Below, piece by piece: positions 1-8,700 of a stretch of 22,966 bases of DNA (position 1 is its first letter; each line of letters starts with the position of its first letter). A program made the position numbers and the translations under genes. The stretch is taken from NCBI GenBank assembly GCA_048498995.1, contig JBEHWX010000094.1:1-22966 (forward strand), in the 5' to 3' direction. The notes beneath the pieces are model-generated. The model made no database searches, was not told the DNA's origin, and saw only the letters and a list, made by a program, of their open reading frames with translations. Source of the stretch: JBEHWX01 sp048498995. Lineage in GTDB: Bacteria > Bacteroidota > Ignavibacteria > OLB7.

Positions 1-2
1 TT

Positions 3-1355
3 CATGCGGGGGGGGGGAACGATGATACGCCCTCCCCCCCCCCCCCGCCGTTCGGTTCCGGAGGGGTCGGCATCGTCCGTCTGAGCGGCGCGAATGCCGC
101 GGCCATCGTTGGATCGTTTCTTCGCTTACCCGGAGACCGATCGGTCTGCGATGTCCCTCCTCGGTATATGGAAACGGCCGCGGTCATTGATGCCGATACG
201 GTGCTCGATCGGTGCCTGGTGGTACGTTTCGAGGGACCACGGTCATTTACCGGCGAGGATGTCGTGGAGCTCCATCTCCACGGCAACATGTTGATCGTCG
301 ACGAAGTGATCCGTCTCGCCGTTAGCCATGGTGCTCGTCCAGCGGACCCTGGGGAGTTCACCAGAAGGGCGTTTTTGAACGGAAAACTGGATCTGACCCA
401 GGTAGAGGGGCTGGCGGAAGTCATTTCGGCCGAATCGCAGCAGGCGGTGCACCTGGCTCAGCGACAGCTTCACGGCGATCTCCGGCGGCGTCTCGATGCC
501 TTTCGCGATCGTACGATCTCCGTGCTCGCCCGTCTGGAGCTCGAGCTCGACTTCGTCGAGGAGGGGTATGAGTTCGCCTCCAGCTCGGAAGTTGCCGCGC
601 TGGTCGGTGAGCTTCGGTCGTTCGCGGCGGATCTCCTTGCGGGATTGGAGTCGGGGGTACGGCTTCGGCGTGGCCCGAGAATCCTCCTCCTGGGGCGGCC
701 GAACGCCGGAAAGTCCAGCCTCTTCAATGCTCTCGTCGGGTACTCCCGCGCGATTGTCAGCCCGGTGGCCGGTACCACCCGTGACTATATCGAGGAGCGG
801 ATCACGCATGGTGGACTTGTGTTTCACATCGTCGACACGGCGGGACTGCGCTCGACATCGGATTCGATCGAGTCGGCCGGTATCGCCCGAGCGGAGGATC
901 TCTCGGTCGTCAGCGACATGATTCTCTACCTCATCGATTCTCGGAGTGAGGATCTCGATGAAGAGCGTCGGATGGTCGATGATCTTGCTCGGCGCACGGG
1001 GGTGGCCGTGACCCCCGTGCTGACCAAGATGGATCTCGTTCATATGGTCTGGTCGGGGCGGATACATACTTCGGTTCACGATCCCGCTTCGATCCGCGCT
1101 CTTCTCGATCATCTCGTTGCGTCATACGCGGTGGATACCACGGAGCGGATCGCGCTCATCAATGAACGGCAGGCATCCTTGCTCCAACGGATCGTCGATA
1201 TTCTCGATGCCATTCCGGGACCGGAGGAGCTTCCGACGGAGCTGCTCTCCACGGAGCTTCGAGCACTTCTTCAGCCATTGTCGGAACTGACGGGTGCCAC
1301 GGTAAATGAGCATATCCTCAATAGCATATTCTCTTCCTTCTGCATAGGGAAGTAA
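3..1355 (+). CDS. mnmE: tRNA uridine-5-carboxymethylaminomethyl modification GTPase MnmE (5' end uncertain)
   Basis: MnmE is a cytoplasmic G protein that works with MnmG to place a (carboxymethyl)aminomethyl group on C5 of the wobble uridine of certain tRNAs, using formyl-THF-derived carbon. The frame is open from base 3 to TAA at 1353-1355, about 450 codons, the normal family length. Seen in order: the N-terminal block GSGGVGIVRLSG (from about 54), the folate-domain block SFTGEDVVELHLHG, Walker A GRPNAGKSS (about 695-721), GTTRDY switch I, DTAG, TKMD as the G4 motif, and the invariant C-terminal FCIGK with its essential cysteine. No start codon lies in this frame between base 3 and ATG 168, and starting at 168 would delete the conserved N-terminus, so the true start is upstream or masked by the homopolymers at 8-46. 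mnmG follows after 21 bp. Confidence 0.93.
   Translation, partial: HAGGGNDDTPSPPPPPFGSGGVGIVRLSGANAAAIVGSFLRLPGDRSVCDVPPRYMETAAVIDADTVLDRCLVVRFEGPRSFTGEDVVELHLHGNMLIVDEVIRLAVSHGARPADPGEFTRRAFLNGKLDLTQVEGLAEVISAESQQAVHLAQRQLHGDLRRRLDAFRDRTISVLARLELELDFVEEGYEFASSSEVAALVGELRSFAADLLAGLESGVRLRRGPRILLLGRPNAGKSSLFNALVGYSRAIVSPVAGTTRDYIEERITHGGLVFHIVDTAGLRSTSDSIESAGIARAEDLSVVSDMILYLIDSRSEDLDEERRMVDDLARRTGVAVTPVLTKMDLVHMVWSGRIHTSVHDPASIRALLDHLVASYAVDTTERIALINERQASLLQRIVDILDAIPGPEELPTELLSTELRALLQPLSELTGATVNEHILNSIFSSFCIGK
8..46. repeat. Facing G10 and C13 homopolymer runs at the mnmE start
   Basis: Ten G (8-17) and thirteen C (34-46) face each other across 16 bases, so the strand could fold into an all-GC hairpin. 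The C run encodes a proline stretch exactly where MnmE proteins carry the conserved I-x-A-x-A-T-P segment. The number of residues between the preceding T and the GSGGVGI block equals that in E. coli MnmE. An ATG at 4-6 would come into frame with one extra G. A sequencing or assembly artefact is the likeliest explanation; contingency-type slippage is the alternative. Confidence 0.8.
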
Positions 1356-1371
1356 TGTTTCACGTGAAACG
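1356..1371. promoter_or_regulatory. parS (ParB-binding) site 1
   Basis: TGTTTCACGTGAAACG matches the canonical 16-bp chromosomal parS (TGTTTCACGTGAAACA) at 15 of 16 positions and contains the perfect 14-bp palindrome GTTTCACGTGAAAC at 1357-1370. It begins directly after the mnmE TAA and fills most of the gap to mnmG. ParB loads at such sites to organise and segregate the origin region, and parS sites usually lie near oriC. Confidence 0.9.
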
Positions 1372-1376
1372 AGTAG

Positions 1377-3218
1377 ATGAAGAAGCACGTTCAGGTTGCG
1401 GTGATAGGTGGAGGGCACGCGGGCATCGAGGCCGCCTCGGCGGCGGCACGTCTCGGATGCAGCGTCGCGCTGATCACGATGGACCTCGATGCCATTGGGC
1501 GCCTTTCCTGTAACCCCGCCGTCGGAGGCATGGCCAAGGGACAGCTTGTCTGTGAGATCGATGCTCTCGGTGGCGAGATGGGGGTGATTGCCGATCAAGC
1601 CGGAATCCAGTTCAAACTTCTCGGCCGCTCGAAGGGACCGGCCATGTGGTCGCCGCGGGCACAGTGCGATAAGGATACCTACCCCAGAATTGCGCGCGAG
1701 CGTCTGGAATCGATCGAGGGGGTGACCCTCATTCAAGGGCTCGTACAGGACGTTCTGATGACGAACGGCACAATTTCCGGGATTCTGCTCGCAAATGGGG
1801 ATGCGTATACCTGCGATGCGGTTGTTCTCTGCTCCGGCACGTTTCTCTGCGGAAGGATGTTCAGCGGAGAGCGTGAAACTGTTGGCGGCCGCGTGGGAGA
1901 GGATTCGGCGGAAGGTTTGAGCGGATCGCTTCGGGTAGTCGGCTTCGCAACCGGCCGACTGAAGACCGGCACGCCACCGAGAATCGATCGGGAATCGATC
2001 GACCTCTCGCGCTGCCATCCTGATGGAGGAGATAGTGACCCGCGTCCGTTCTCACGGCGGACCGTAAGCGTCGCCAATAGGATCGACTGCTTCGTGACCG
2101 GGACGACGCCGGAGACCCATGCGATACTCCGGACCGGCTTCGACCGATCACCGATGTTCACCGGGAAGATCACCGGGGTGGGACCGCGCTATTGTCCGTC
2201 GATCGAGGACAAAATCTTCAGATTCGCCGACAAGGAAACGCATCAGATCTTCCTTGAGCCTGAGGGACTCGAGAGCAACTCCATCTACGTCAATGGATTT
2301 TCGAGCTCACTTCCAGAGGAAGTTCAGCTCGCCGGGCTTCGAACGATTCCGGGATTAGAGGAGTGTCGCGTGCTCCGTTACGGCTATGCCGTCGAGTACG
2401 ATTACTTCCCGCCGCACCAGCTTCACCATACCATGGAAAGCAAGCTCGTCCCGGGGCTCTACTTTGCCGGACAGGTGAATGGCACGTCCGGCTATGAGGA
2501 GGCGGCCGCGCAGGGCCTAATGGCCGGAGCAAACGCGGCGCTGAGGATTCAGGGTCGCGAACCGTTCACGCTCGACAGAGGGGAAGCCTATATCGGTGTG
2601 TTGATCGATGACCTCGTCAATCTCTCGACCAACGAGCCATATCGGATGTTCACGTCGCGCGCCGAATACCGACTGCTCCTCAGACAGGATAATGCCGACC
2701 TTCGCCTTACCGAACGTGCCTATATAAATGGTCTCGTCGACGCACGAACCGCGGCACAGGTCCGTGACAAAGCGGCGCGTATTGCACGACTACGGGAGAT
2801 GCTGGAGCGGAGCGGGCCGGGCGGTGAGGATCTGGCCGCACTCGGTATCGACTCGGCGGCCCCCGGAATCAGATGGTGGCAGATGCTCAAACGACCGGAG
2901 ATCTCGGCCTCGGATATAGCAGGTCGAATCGACGACACGGCGCACGCATTGATGAATGACGCCGCCGTGGCCGAGCAGATCGATATCGCGGCGAAGTATG
3001 ACGGCTATATCCAGCGGCAGCGAATGGAAGTGGAGCGCTTCCGCGAACAGGAGCGTGCGTTGATACCCGCGGGGATCGACTATGGTCGTATCAAATCCCT
3101 TTCATCCGAGGCACGTGAGAAGCTTACACGTATCCGTCCCGTTTCACTGGGACAGGCATCCCGAATCAGTGGAATCAGCCGGTCGGATCTATCCGTTCTC
3201 ATGCTCTACATTCGATAG
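1377..3218 (+). CDS. mnmG: tRNA uridine-5-carboxymethylaminomethyl modification enzyme MnmG (GidA)
   Basis: MnmG is the FAD- and NADH-dependent partner of MnmE in wobble-uridine modification. The 613 residues match the usual family length. Seen: the N-terminal dinucleotide-binding motif VIGGGHAGIEAA, the conserved NPAVGGMAKGQLV segment, the GidA signature GPRYCPSIEDK with its conserved cysteine in mid-protein, the second signature AGQVNGTSGYEEAAAQG, and the helical C-terminal MnmE-interaction region ending in SGISRSDLSVLMLYIR. The ATG at 1377 gives the standard N-terminus (MKKHVQVAVIGGG). There is no strong Shine-Dalgarno, because the parS site occupies the upstream DNA. The gene probably shares a transcript with mnmE and is bracketed by parS sites on both sides. 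Confidence 0.97.
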   Translation: MKKHVQVAVIGGGHAGIEAASAAARLGCSVALITMDLDAIGRLSCNPAVGGMAKGQLVCEIDALGGEMGVIADQAGIQFKLLGRSKGPAMWSPRAQCDKDTYPRIARERLESIEGVTLIQGLVQDVLMTNGTISGILLANGDAYTCDAVVLCSGTFLCGRMFSGERETVGGRVGEDSAEGLSGSLRVVGFATGRLKTGTPPRIDRESIDLSRCHPDGGDSDPRPFSRRTVSVANRIDCFVTGTTPETHAILRTGFDRSPMFTGKITGVGPRYCPSIEDKIFRFADKETHQIFLEPEGLESNSIYVNGFSSSLPEEVQLAGLRTIPGLEECRVLRYGYAVEYDYFPPHQLHHTMESKLVPGLYFAGQVNGTSGYEEAAAQGLMAGANAALRIQGREPFTLDRGEAYIGVLIDDLVNLSTNEPYRMFTSRAEYRLLLRQDNADLRLTERAYINGLVDARTAAQVRDKAARIARLREMLERSGPGGEDLAALGIDSAAPGIRWWQMLKRPEISASDIAGRIDDTAHALMNDAAVAEQIDIAAKYDGYIQRQRMEVERFREQERALIPAGIDYGRIKSLSSEAREKLTRIRPVSLGQASRISGISRSDLSVLMLYIR

Positions 3219-3223
3219 GAGTA

Positions 3224-3239
3224 CGTTTCACGTGAAACT
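3224..3239. promoter_or_regulatory. parS (ParB-binding) site 2
   Basis: CGTTTCACGTGAAACT keeps the full 14-bp palindrome GTTTCACGTGAAAC (3225-3238) and differs from consensus parS only at the two outermost bases. It starts 6 bp after the mnmG stop and lies just upstream of the Shine-Dalgarno of the next gene. It is 1868 bp from site 1. Two copies of a 14-bp palindrome at both ends of one gene are very unlikely by chance. Confidence 0.87.
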
Positions 3240-3272
3240 TTGGGTTTCAGATTTCGCCATGGAGCGATCGCA

Positions 3273-4205
3273 ATGAAGGTTATGATCGTTGGGGGCATGG
3301 GAATGCTCGGACAGAAGATCGTCAACGTGGTGCGTGCCGAAACAGATTGGGAGGTCAGCAGCGTGGTGCGCGCCGGCGTCGCCGATAGCAGCGGGGCGGT
3401 CTACTTCGACACGAGCTCGAGAAAGGAATGGAAGGAGCTTGTCTCCGATGAGCGGTGGCGGCCCGATATCATCGTCAACGCCGCGGCCATGACGGACGTG
3501 GATCGCTGCGAGCTGGAACGGGAACGAGCATGGAAGACCAATGTGCGACTGGTGGAGACACTGACGGAGATCTGTCGCAAGATCGACGCTAAGCTCATAC
3601 AGGTGTCGACCGATTATATCTTCAATGGACAATCGGGACCATACGGAGAGGGGGACACGCCGCATCCGATCAACTACTACGGCAAAACGAAGCTCGCCGC
3701 GGAAAATGTCTGCGCACGAAGTGGGGTGGACACAGCCGTTATCCGGACGATGTGGCTCTATGGCGATGCCGAGGGAGGAAAGAGGACGTTCGTCGACTGG
3801 GTGGTCAGCATGCTGAGCCAGAATCAGCCGATCAACATCGTAACCGACGAGATCGGAACACCGACCCTCACCGACGATGTTGCCTATGGTATCGTTCGCG
3901 TCATCGAAAGCGGTTACTTCGGTACGATGAACATCGCGGGCGACGAGCGTTTGTCGAGATTCGCCTTCGCGAAACATGTCGCGACCGTGTTCGGATGGGA
4001 TCCGGGGCTGATTGTCCCGACCACGACCGAGTACCTGAATCGACCGGCGCCGCGCCCGTTGAGCTCCGGACTGATCACGCTGAAGGCCCAGACTATTCTG
4101 GGAATCAAACTGTCGAGAGCGGAGGAGGGGCTGCGCACGTATCGCGTGCAGCGCGATCGACGACTCGCGGGCTCCGCCGTCGCGATGGGTCGCCGTTTCC
4201 GGTAG
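3273..4205 (+). CDS. RmlD-like SDR-family reductase (dTDP-4-dehydrorhamnose reductase family)
   Basis: This is an extended short-chain dehydrogenase/reductase of the RmlD type. RmlD reduces dTDP-4-dehydro-L-rhamnose to dTDP-L-rhamnose for surface polysaccharides. Seen in the 310-residue product: the Rossmann glycine motif GGMGMLG (residues 7-13), VNAAAMTDVDRCE, catalytic STDYIFNG (112-118), the Y136-x3-K140 pair in YYGKTK, and the RT-x-W-L-Y-G block. The start at 3273 is chosen because GGAG at 3261-3264 sits 8 bp upstream and MKVMIVGG is the standard N-terminus; an in-frame TTG at 3240 would add 11 residues without family support. No rmlA, rmlB or rmlC lies nearby, so the exact substrate is unproven; methionine adenosyltransferase beta-subunit-like relatives share this fold. 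Confidence 0.85.
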   Translation: MKVMIVGGMGMLGQKIVNVVRAETDWEVSSVVRAGVADSSGAVYFDTSSRKEWKELVSDERWRPDIIVNAAAMTDVDRCELERERAWKTNVRLVETLTEICRKIDAKLIQVSTDYIFNGQSGPYGEGDTPHPINYYGKTKLAAENVCARSGVDTAVIRTMWLYGDAEGGKRTFVDWVVSMLSQNQPINIVTDEIGTPTLTDDVAYGIVRVIESGYFGTMNIAGDERLSRFAFAKHVATVFGWDPGLIVPTTTEYLNRPAPRPLSSGLITLKAQTILGIKLSRAEEGLRTYRVQRDRRLAGSAVAMGRRFR

Positions 4206-4261
4206 CATCGCCGGATATCGTGGAAATCGTCCAGATCAACTCAGTTATCAATCAGCCCCGC

Positions 4262-5041
4262 ATGGTGACCGTTACGATCCTCGGCAGTGGAACCTCCTCC
4301 GGCGTTCCGACCATCGCCTGCACCTGTCCGACGTGTCTGTCGACCGATACGAGGGATAAGCGGCTGAGACCATCGATCTGGATTCGAAGCGAGCAGGGAA
4401 GCGTGGTGATCGATACCTCGAGCGATTTTCGCCAGCAATGCCTGAGAGCGGGCATCACGGATCTGGACGCCGTGGTCTACACGCACCACCATTTCGACCA
4501 TATCGCCGGGTTCGACGATCTGCGTGCCTTCAACTTCAAATACCAGGCACCGGTCCCGATCTACCTGATGCCCGAGACGCTGGAGCATATTCGCAGAATC
4601 TTCTCATATGCCTTTCCGAGCGATGAAAAGCCCGAAAGCGGTGTGCCGGTGATAGAGCCGGTGGTGATCGACAGCGATCCGATCACGATCGCGGACATGG
4701 AACTGATTCCGCTCCCGCTCAAACATGGCCGAATGCGCGTGAATGGCTACAGAATCGGTGATTTCGCCTACTGCACCGACTGCAACATGATCAGCGACGA
4801 AGCATACGAGCGTCTTGCCGGAACACGGATCCTGGTGCTCGACGCCCTGCGATACCGGCCGCATCCGACGCACTTCACGCTGGAACAAGCGGTGGAGAGC
4901 GCGGAGCGGATCGGCGCCGAACAGACCTATTTCACGCACATAGCCCACGATCTGATGCACGAGGAAGCGGAACGACTGCTGCCAACGGGAATGAACCTCG
5001 CATATGACGGCCTGGAGATAGCCATCAATACCACCACATGA
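4262..5041 (+). CDS. Metallo-beta-lactamase-fold hydrolase, PhnP-like
   Basis: The 259-residue product is an MBL-fold metal-dependent hydrolase resembling PhnP, a cyclic-phosphate phosphodiesterase. Seen: the N-terminal strand VTILGSGTSSGVP; a C20-x-C22-x2-C25 cluster like the structural zinc site of PhnP relatives; the dinuclear metal motif H75-H-H77-F-D79-H80; a later YCTDC segment giving the bridging aspartate; and C-terminal TYFTHIAHDLMHE. The ATG at 4262 places the first beta strand at the start as in homologues; an in-frame GTG at 4220 would add 14 residues. No clear Shine-Dalgarno is visible. It lies 56 bp after the reductase gene and is probably co-transcribed. With no phn genes around, a phosphonate role is not supported; a housekeeping cyclic-phosphodiesterase activity is a guess. 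Confidence 0.85.
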   Translation: MVTVTILGSGTSSGVPTIACTCPTCLSTDTRDKRLRPSIWIRSEQGSVVIDTSSDFRQQCLRAGITDLDAVVYTHHHFDHIAGFDDLRAFNFKYQAPVPIYLMPETLEHIRRIFSYAFPSDEKPESGVPVIEPVVIDSDPITIADMELIPLPLKHGRMRVNGYRIGDFAYCTDCNMISDEAYERLAGTRILVLDALRYRPHPTHFTLEQAVESAERIGAEQTYFTHIAHDLMHEEAERLLPTGMNLAYDGLEIAINTTT

Positions 5042-5136
5042 CATTCGTGATATAGTGTTGCAGGGTATCGAGAAACATGATAACATTGCAGCCTGTAGGA
5101 CTGTCTTCCCGCGTGTGATAACGCAACGAACGAGTA
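5042..5136 (+). promoter_or_regulatory. AT-richer spacer with a weak possible promoter
   Basis: The 95-bp gap before the Fn3-like gene is noticeably richer in A+T than its surroundings. TTGCAG (5058-5063) and TAACAT (5081-5086) are 17 bp apart and each match the sigma-70 boxes at four of six positions. This is weak, and FCB bacteria often use different promoter boxes. Confidence 0.2.
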
Positions 5137-5553
5137 ATGCCGATGGTACAACGGGTCTTTACGGTAGCCGCGGTCGGGCTCGTGCTGGCAAGCACGGCCT
5201 TGGTCGCCATGAGTGACATCTTCTCGTACGTCAAGGCGGTGTCCCAGGGAGATGAGATCGTGGTGCAGTGGCGGACCTCCACCGAGGCCGGCATTCAGAG
5301 CTTCGAGATCGAGCGGAGAAGCCAGGAGAACGCGGAGTTCCGACGTCTCGGCCGCGTGGATGCAAAGGGGTCGCAGAGCATCTACACCTATGTCGACAAC
5401 GGGGCATTCTTCAAGCCGGACGGGGGAAAGCAGTTTACCTACCGTCTCCGAGCCGTGGGAAGCTCGACCCAGTATTCGCCGACGGTCACGATCGTCCACG
5501 AAGTTTCGAGCGTGAAGCGCTCCTGGGGCATGATCAAAGAGCTCTTCCGCTGA
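5137..5553 (+). CDS. Small secreted Fn3-like domain protein, function unknown
   Basis: The 138-residue protein begins with a signal-peptide-like segment (VFTVAAVGLVLASTALVAMS, about residues 6-25). The rest reads like a single fibronectin type III / Ig-like beta sandwich: VVQWRTSTEAGIQSFEIERR is close to the motif that opens many FCB Fn3 modules, followed by alternating strands and YTYRLRAV-type residues (FTYRLRAVG). The tail is basic (VKRSWGMIKELFR). No catalytic motif is visible. Start options are ATG 5137 or ATG 5143; GAG at 5132-5134 suits the second slightly better. A role as a periplasmic or surface adaptor is inference only. Upstream is the MBL hydrolase; downstream is the envelope block beginning at 5766. 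Confidence 0.75.
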   Translation: MPMVQRVFTVAAVGLVLASTALVAMSDIFSYVKAVSQGDEIVVQWRTSTEAGIQSFEIERRSQENAEFRRLGRVDAKGSQSIYTYVDNGAFFKPDGGKQFTYRLRAVGSSTQYSPTVTIVHEVSSVKRSWGMIKELFR

Positions 5554-5582
5554 GCCGCGCACAAACAGATGGTGAAAGCAAG

Positions 5583-5609
5583 GGCCGCACGGTGCCACGC
5601 CGCGCGGCC
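5583..5609 (+). terminator. Possible terminator hairpin after the Fn3-like gene
   Basis: GGCCGCACGG (5583-5592) pairs with CCGCGCGGCC (5600-5609) across a 7-base loop with one mismatch. It is followed by a moderately T-rich stretch (TCGTCGTCT) but no true U-tract. It begins 30 bp after the stop codon of the Fn3-like gene, which fits termination. Confidence 0.4.
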
Positions 5610-5765
5610 TCGTCGTCTCCGGGAAGAGCGAATACCTCCACACAATAGACTATACACCTTAAAGTAAAGTCTTCACCGAAGCCCCTAACTCGATAAGCGA
5701 TTGTATCTAACAGCATGGTGTCGTATGTTGCGCGCGAAAAGTATTCGCCGGACGTATGATGCCTC
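5610..5765 (+). promoter_or_regulatory. AT-rich upstream region of the envelope block
   Basis: After the hairpin the base composition shifts to A+T-rich (about 5635-5755) in an otherwise GC-rich window, as expected of a promoter region for the long block at 5766-13338. I see no convincing pair of promoter boxes and no clear Shine-Dalgarno before ATG 5766. Confidence 0.3.
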
Positions 5766-8700
5766 ATGAGACGATTCTGTTCAGCACGGTCCTTCCTCAT
5801 CGCCTGCGCGCTCCTCGCGCCGGGGCTTACTTCCGCGCAGACTACATTTCCTACTGATCCATTTCGGCCAGATTCGACGATTTCGTTTGGTGATCTTCCG
5901 GCCACCAGTCTCCACGACACGACAAGCAGCTCCTGGACGAACGCAACCCGACTCGAGGCGGCGAGAGCGGCCTGGAGCATGCGCCATTTTCGTGAAGCCT
6001 CCGACCTCCTGGAGCAGATAACGACCTCCACAGAATCCTCGATTCTTCTGGCGGATGCCTGGCTCGAACAGGGAAAGGTGAATACCACCCTGAAGAACTA
6101 CGGCGCCGCCCGCCTCAATTTCAACCAGGCGATCCAGGAAGCGGAGGTACATGCCGACGAAGAAACGACCGATTCCGCCCTCGTCGGGGAGGCGCTCTAC
6201 TGGATCGGCGTCACGCACCTGCTCGAGCCGCCGCTCCCGCTCTACGATCAGGCCGTCCGTTGCCTCGATTCCTCCGCCTATCGCTATCCGGTAAATCCCC
6301 GCGCCGCCGATGCGCTTTTGATTCTGGGCATGCTCAACGAGGGGCGGCAGGACTATGAAGGGGCGCTCCGCGCGTATCGGACCCTGGAGGAGCGCTATCC
6401 GGATCGGCCGATCGCCGGCCAGGCCGCCATTCGCGCCGCGCAGACGCTTCTGCTTCTCGAACGGGAGAAGGATGCCATCGGCCAGCTCGACGCCAACATC
6501 TATCCGCTGCCGATCGATCCGGACCGCGGAACCTGCGTCGAGTGCGAGCTGCTCCGCGGCAACGCGTTCCTTTCGCTGAACGATTACCCCGGCGCCGAGC
6601 GCTCCTTTCTGACCGCTCTGGAAGGTGGGGAAGCGGCACAGCGCCGGCAGGCAATGCTCGGGCTGGGGGACACCTATCTCGCGGCAAACCGGGTCGATTC
6701 CGCCATCGCGCTCTACCGTCGCCTGATTTCGGATACCGTTGCCGACCGCGCCGGCATGATCGCCGAGCTTCACTACGCCATCGCGCTCGCCGACGCCGGC
6801 AACGACAGCCTGGCGATGCCGCTGCTGGAGCGGGCGGCATCGCGCACGGAGCCGGAAGCGGCGGGCCTGGCGCTCTTCGAGCTCGCGCGCCGCTCCTACG
6901 CGCATGGCGACTACCGGCATTCGCTGGCGCTGCTCGACAGCTCCCTTGCGCAGACGCCCGCGATCGGCCTCCGTGCCCGTGTCCAGCTCCTCCGCGGATC
7001 GACCCACTTCAACCTCGGTAATGCCGATAGCGCGGCCGTGGCACTGCATCAGGCCGATTCCCTCTTCGCGCGGCTGCAGGGATCGCGCGGCTATGACAAG
7101 TCGCAGCTCGAGGCGAAGTCGCGCCTGTTGGCCGGCATCGCATTCGAACAGAGTGGCAGGCATACCGAGGCGATAACCACGCTGAACCGCTTCCTCCAGC
7201 AGGTGCCGAACGGGCCGGGAAGCGCCGAGGCGCTCTACTGGCTCGGCGAGGCGTACTACCAGTCGAAGCTCTATCAGTCCACGACGCAATCGCTCGAGGA
7301 TATGATCGAGCGGTTCCCGAATACGCCCCGCACCGAGCCGGCCCTCTACATGCTCGGATGGGCGTACTTCAAGCAGCAGAAATACGCGAAGGCCGAAGGA
7401 GCCTTCAGCCAGCTGATCAAGGCATATCCGCTCAGTCCGCGGCGGTCGGAGGCACAGCTTCGCCGCGCCGACTGTCTCTATCTCCGAAAGGAATTCGCCG
7501 CGGCCGCCGACGCCTATCGGCAGAGCGCGCTGGACACGACACTCCTGACCGGATCCGAGTACGCGCTCTATCAGTCGGGACTCTCCGCGCTACGCGCCGG
7601 CGACAACGACGCGGCGGCCGATGTGCTCGACATGTTCGCCAGCAGGCATCCCGCATCGGTGCTCACGCCGGACGCGGCATTCGTGGCCAGCCTGGCCGAC
7701 ATTCGTCGCGATTCCCTGATCCGTGCCGTCGCCGGGCTGCACCGGTTCACGGCGAGCTATGGCAAGAGTCCGCTGCTGGCGCGTGCCTACATGACGCTCG
7801 CCGATGCCTATACCAGACTCGACGATGATGCCGCGGCGACGGCGGCATATCGTGCCGTGACGGAGCATCTGCCGGCCGGGATGTATACCGAGCGCGCGCG
7901 CCGTGCTCTCGATTCGCTCGGGCGCATGAGCGCGAGCACCGGGAACGACACGCTCGCCGCGGGGCTTCGCTACCCGGTGGAGAGTGTCGCGATTCCGAGG
8001 GCGGATCTCCTTCTGTACACCGGCGCGGCGGCCGAATCCCGACAGTCCTATCTGCAGCTGGCCGCGCGCGATACCACGCGCTCGCTCGCTCCCCGGCTTC
8101 TTCTCGGCGTGATTCGCGGATCGATCGCACTCGGCGATACGCTCGGTCTGGTCGATACGCTCAACGTGATGGCCACGATCTATCCGGGGCATCCCTCGAT
8201 TGCCGACGCGTTCCTCGCGGTGGGAGGCGTGCTCGAGAAGAGCGATACCGCGCGTGCCGCGGACCTCTATCACCGTCTTCGCGCCATGGCGCCCGGCACC
8301 GCGCCGGCCTGCGTCTCGGCACGGCGGGAGGCGGAGATGATGGTGGCTCGCGGTGCAAGCACCGAAGCACGGCTTCTGCTGCGCGACGTGGCCGCGCAGG
8401 CCGGTACCGCGTCGCAATGCGGTGAACTCTGGCTGCGCCTTGCCGACATGGATGGCGATGCCGGTGATGCCGACAGCGTCAGCGCGGACCTGGAGCATGC
8501 CGCGGCGCGCACCGATTCCATCGGCGGCGTGGCGACGCTTCGCCTGGTGGAGGCTTCCCTCGGCAAGGGTGATACCGTCGCCGCCGCCTCCCGCCTGGCC
8601 TCCATGGTGGAGCGCTTCGGAGAGATGGGCGATCTGCGCGCCGCCGCGCAGCTCCGACTCGGTGATCTCTACGGCAAGACCGGGGAGACCGAGCGCGCTC

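Noticed and set aside
168..1355. mnmE starting at ATG 168
   Set aside because: This would remove the conserved GSGGVGIVRLSG block, which is present in frame upstream.
3240..3272. TTG at 3240 as the start of the RmlD-like gene
   Set aside because: ATG 3273 has a Shine-Dalgarno at proper spacing and begins right at the Rossmann strand; the TTG abuts the parS site.
5781..7289. A minus-strand open frame of 502 codons opposite the TPR gene
   Set aside because: There are no recognisable domains and the composition is Arg-rich; the TPR repeats on the plus strand explain the region.
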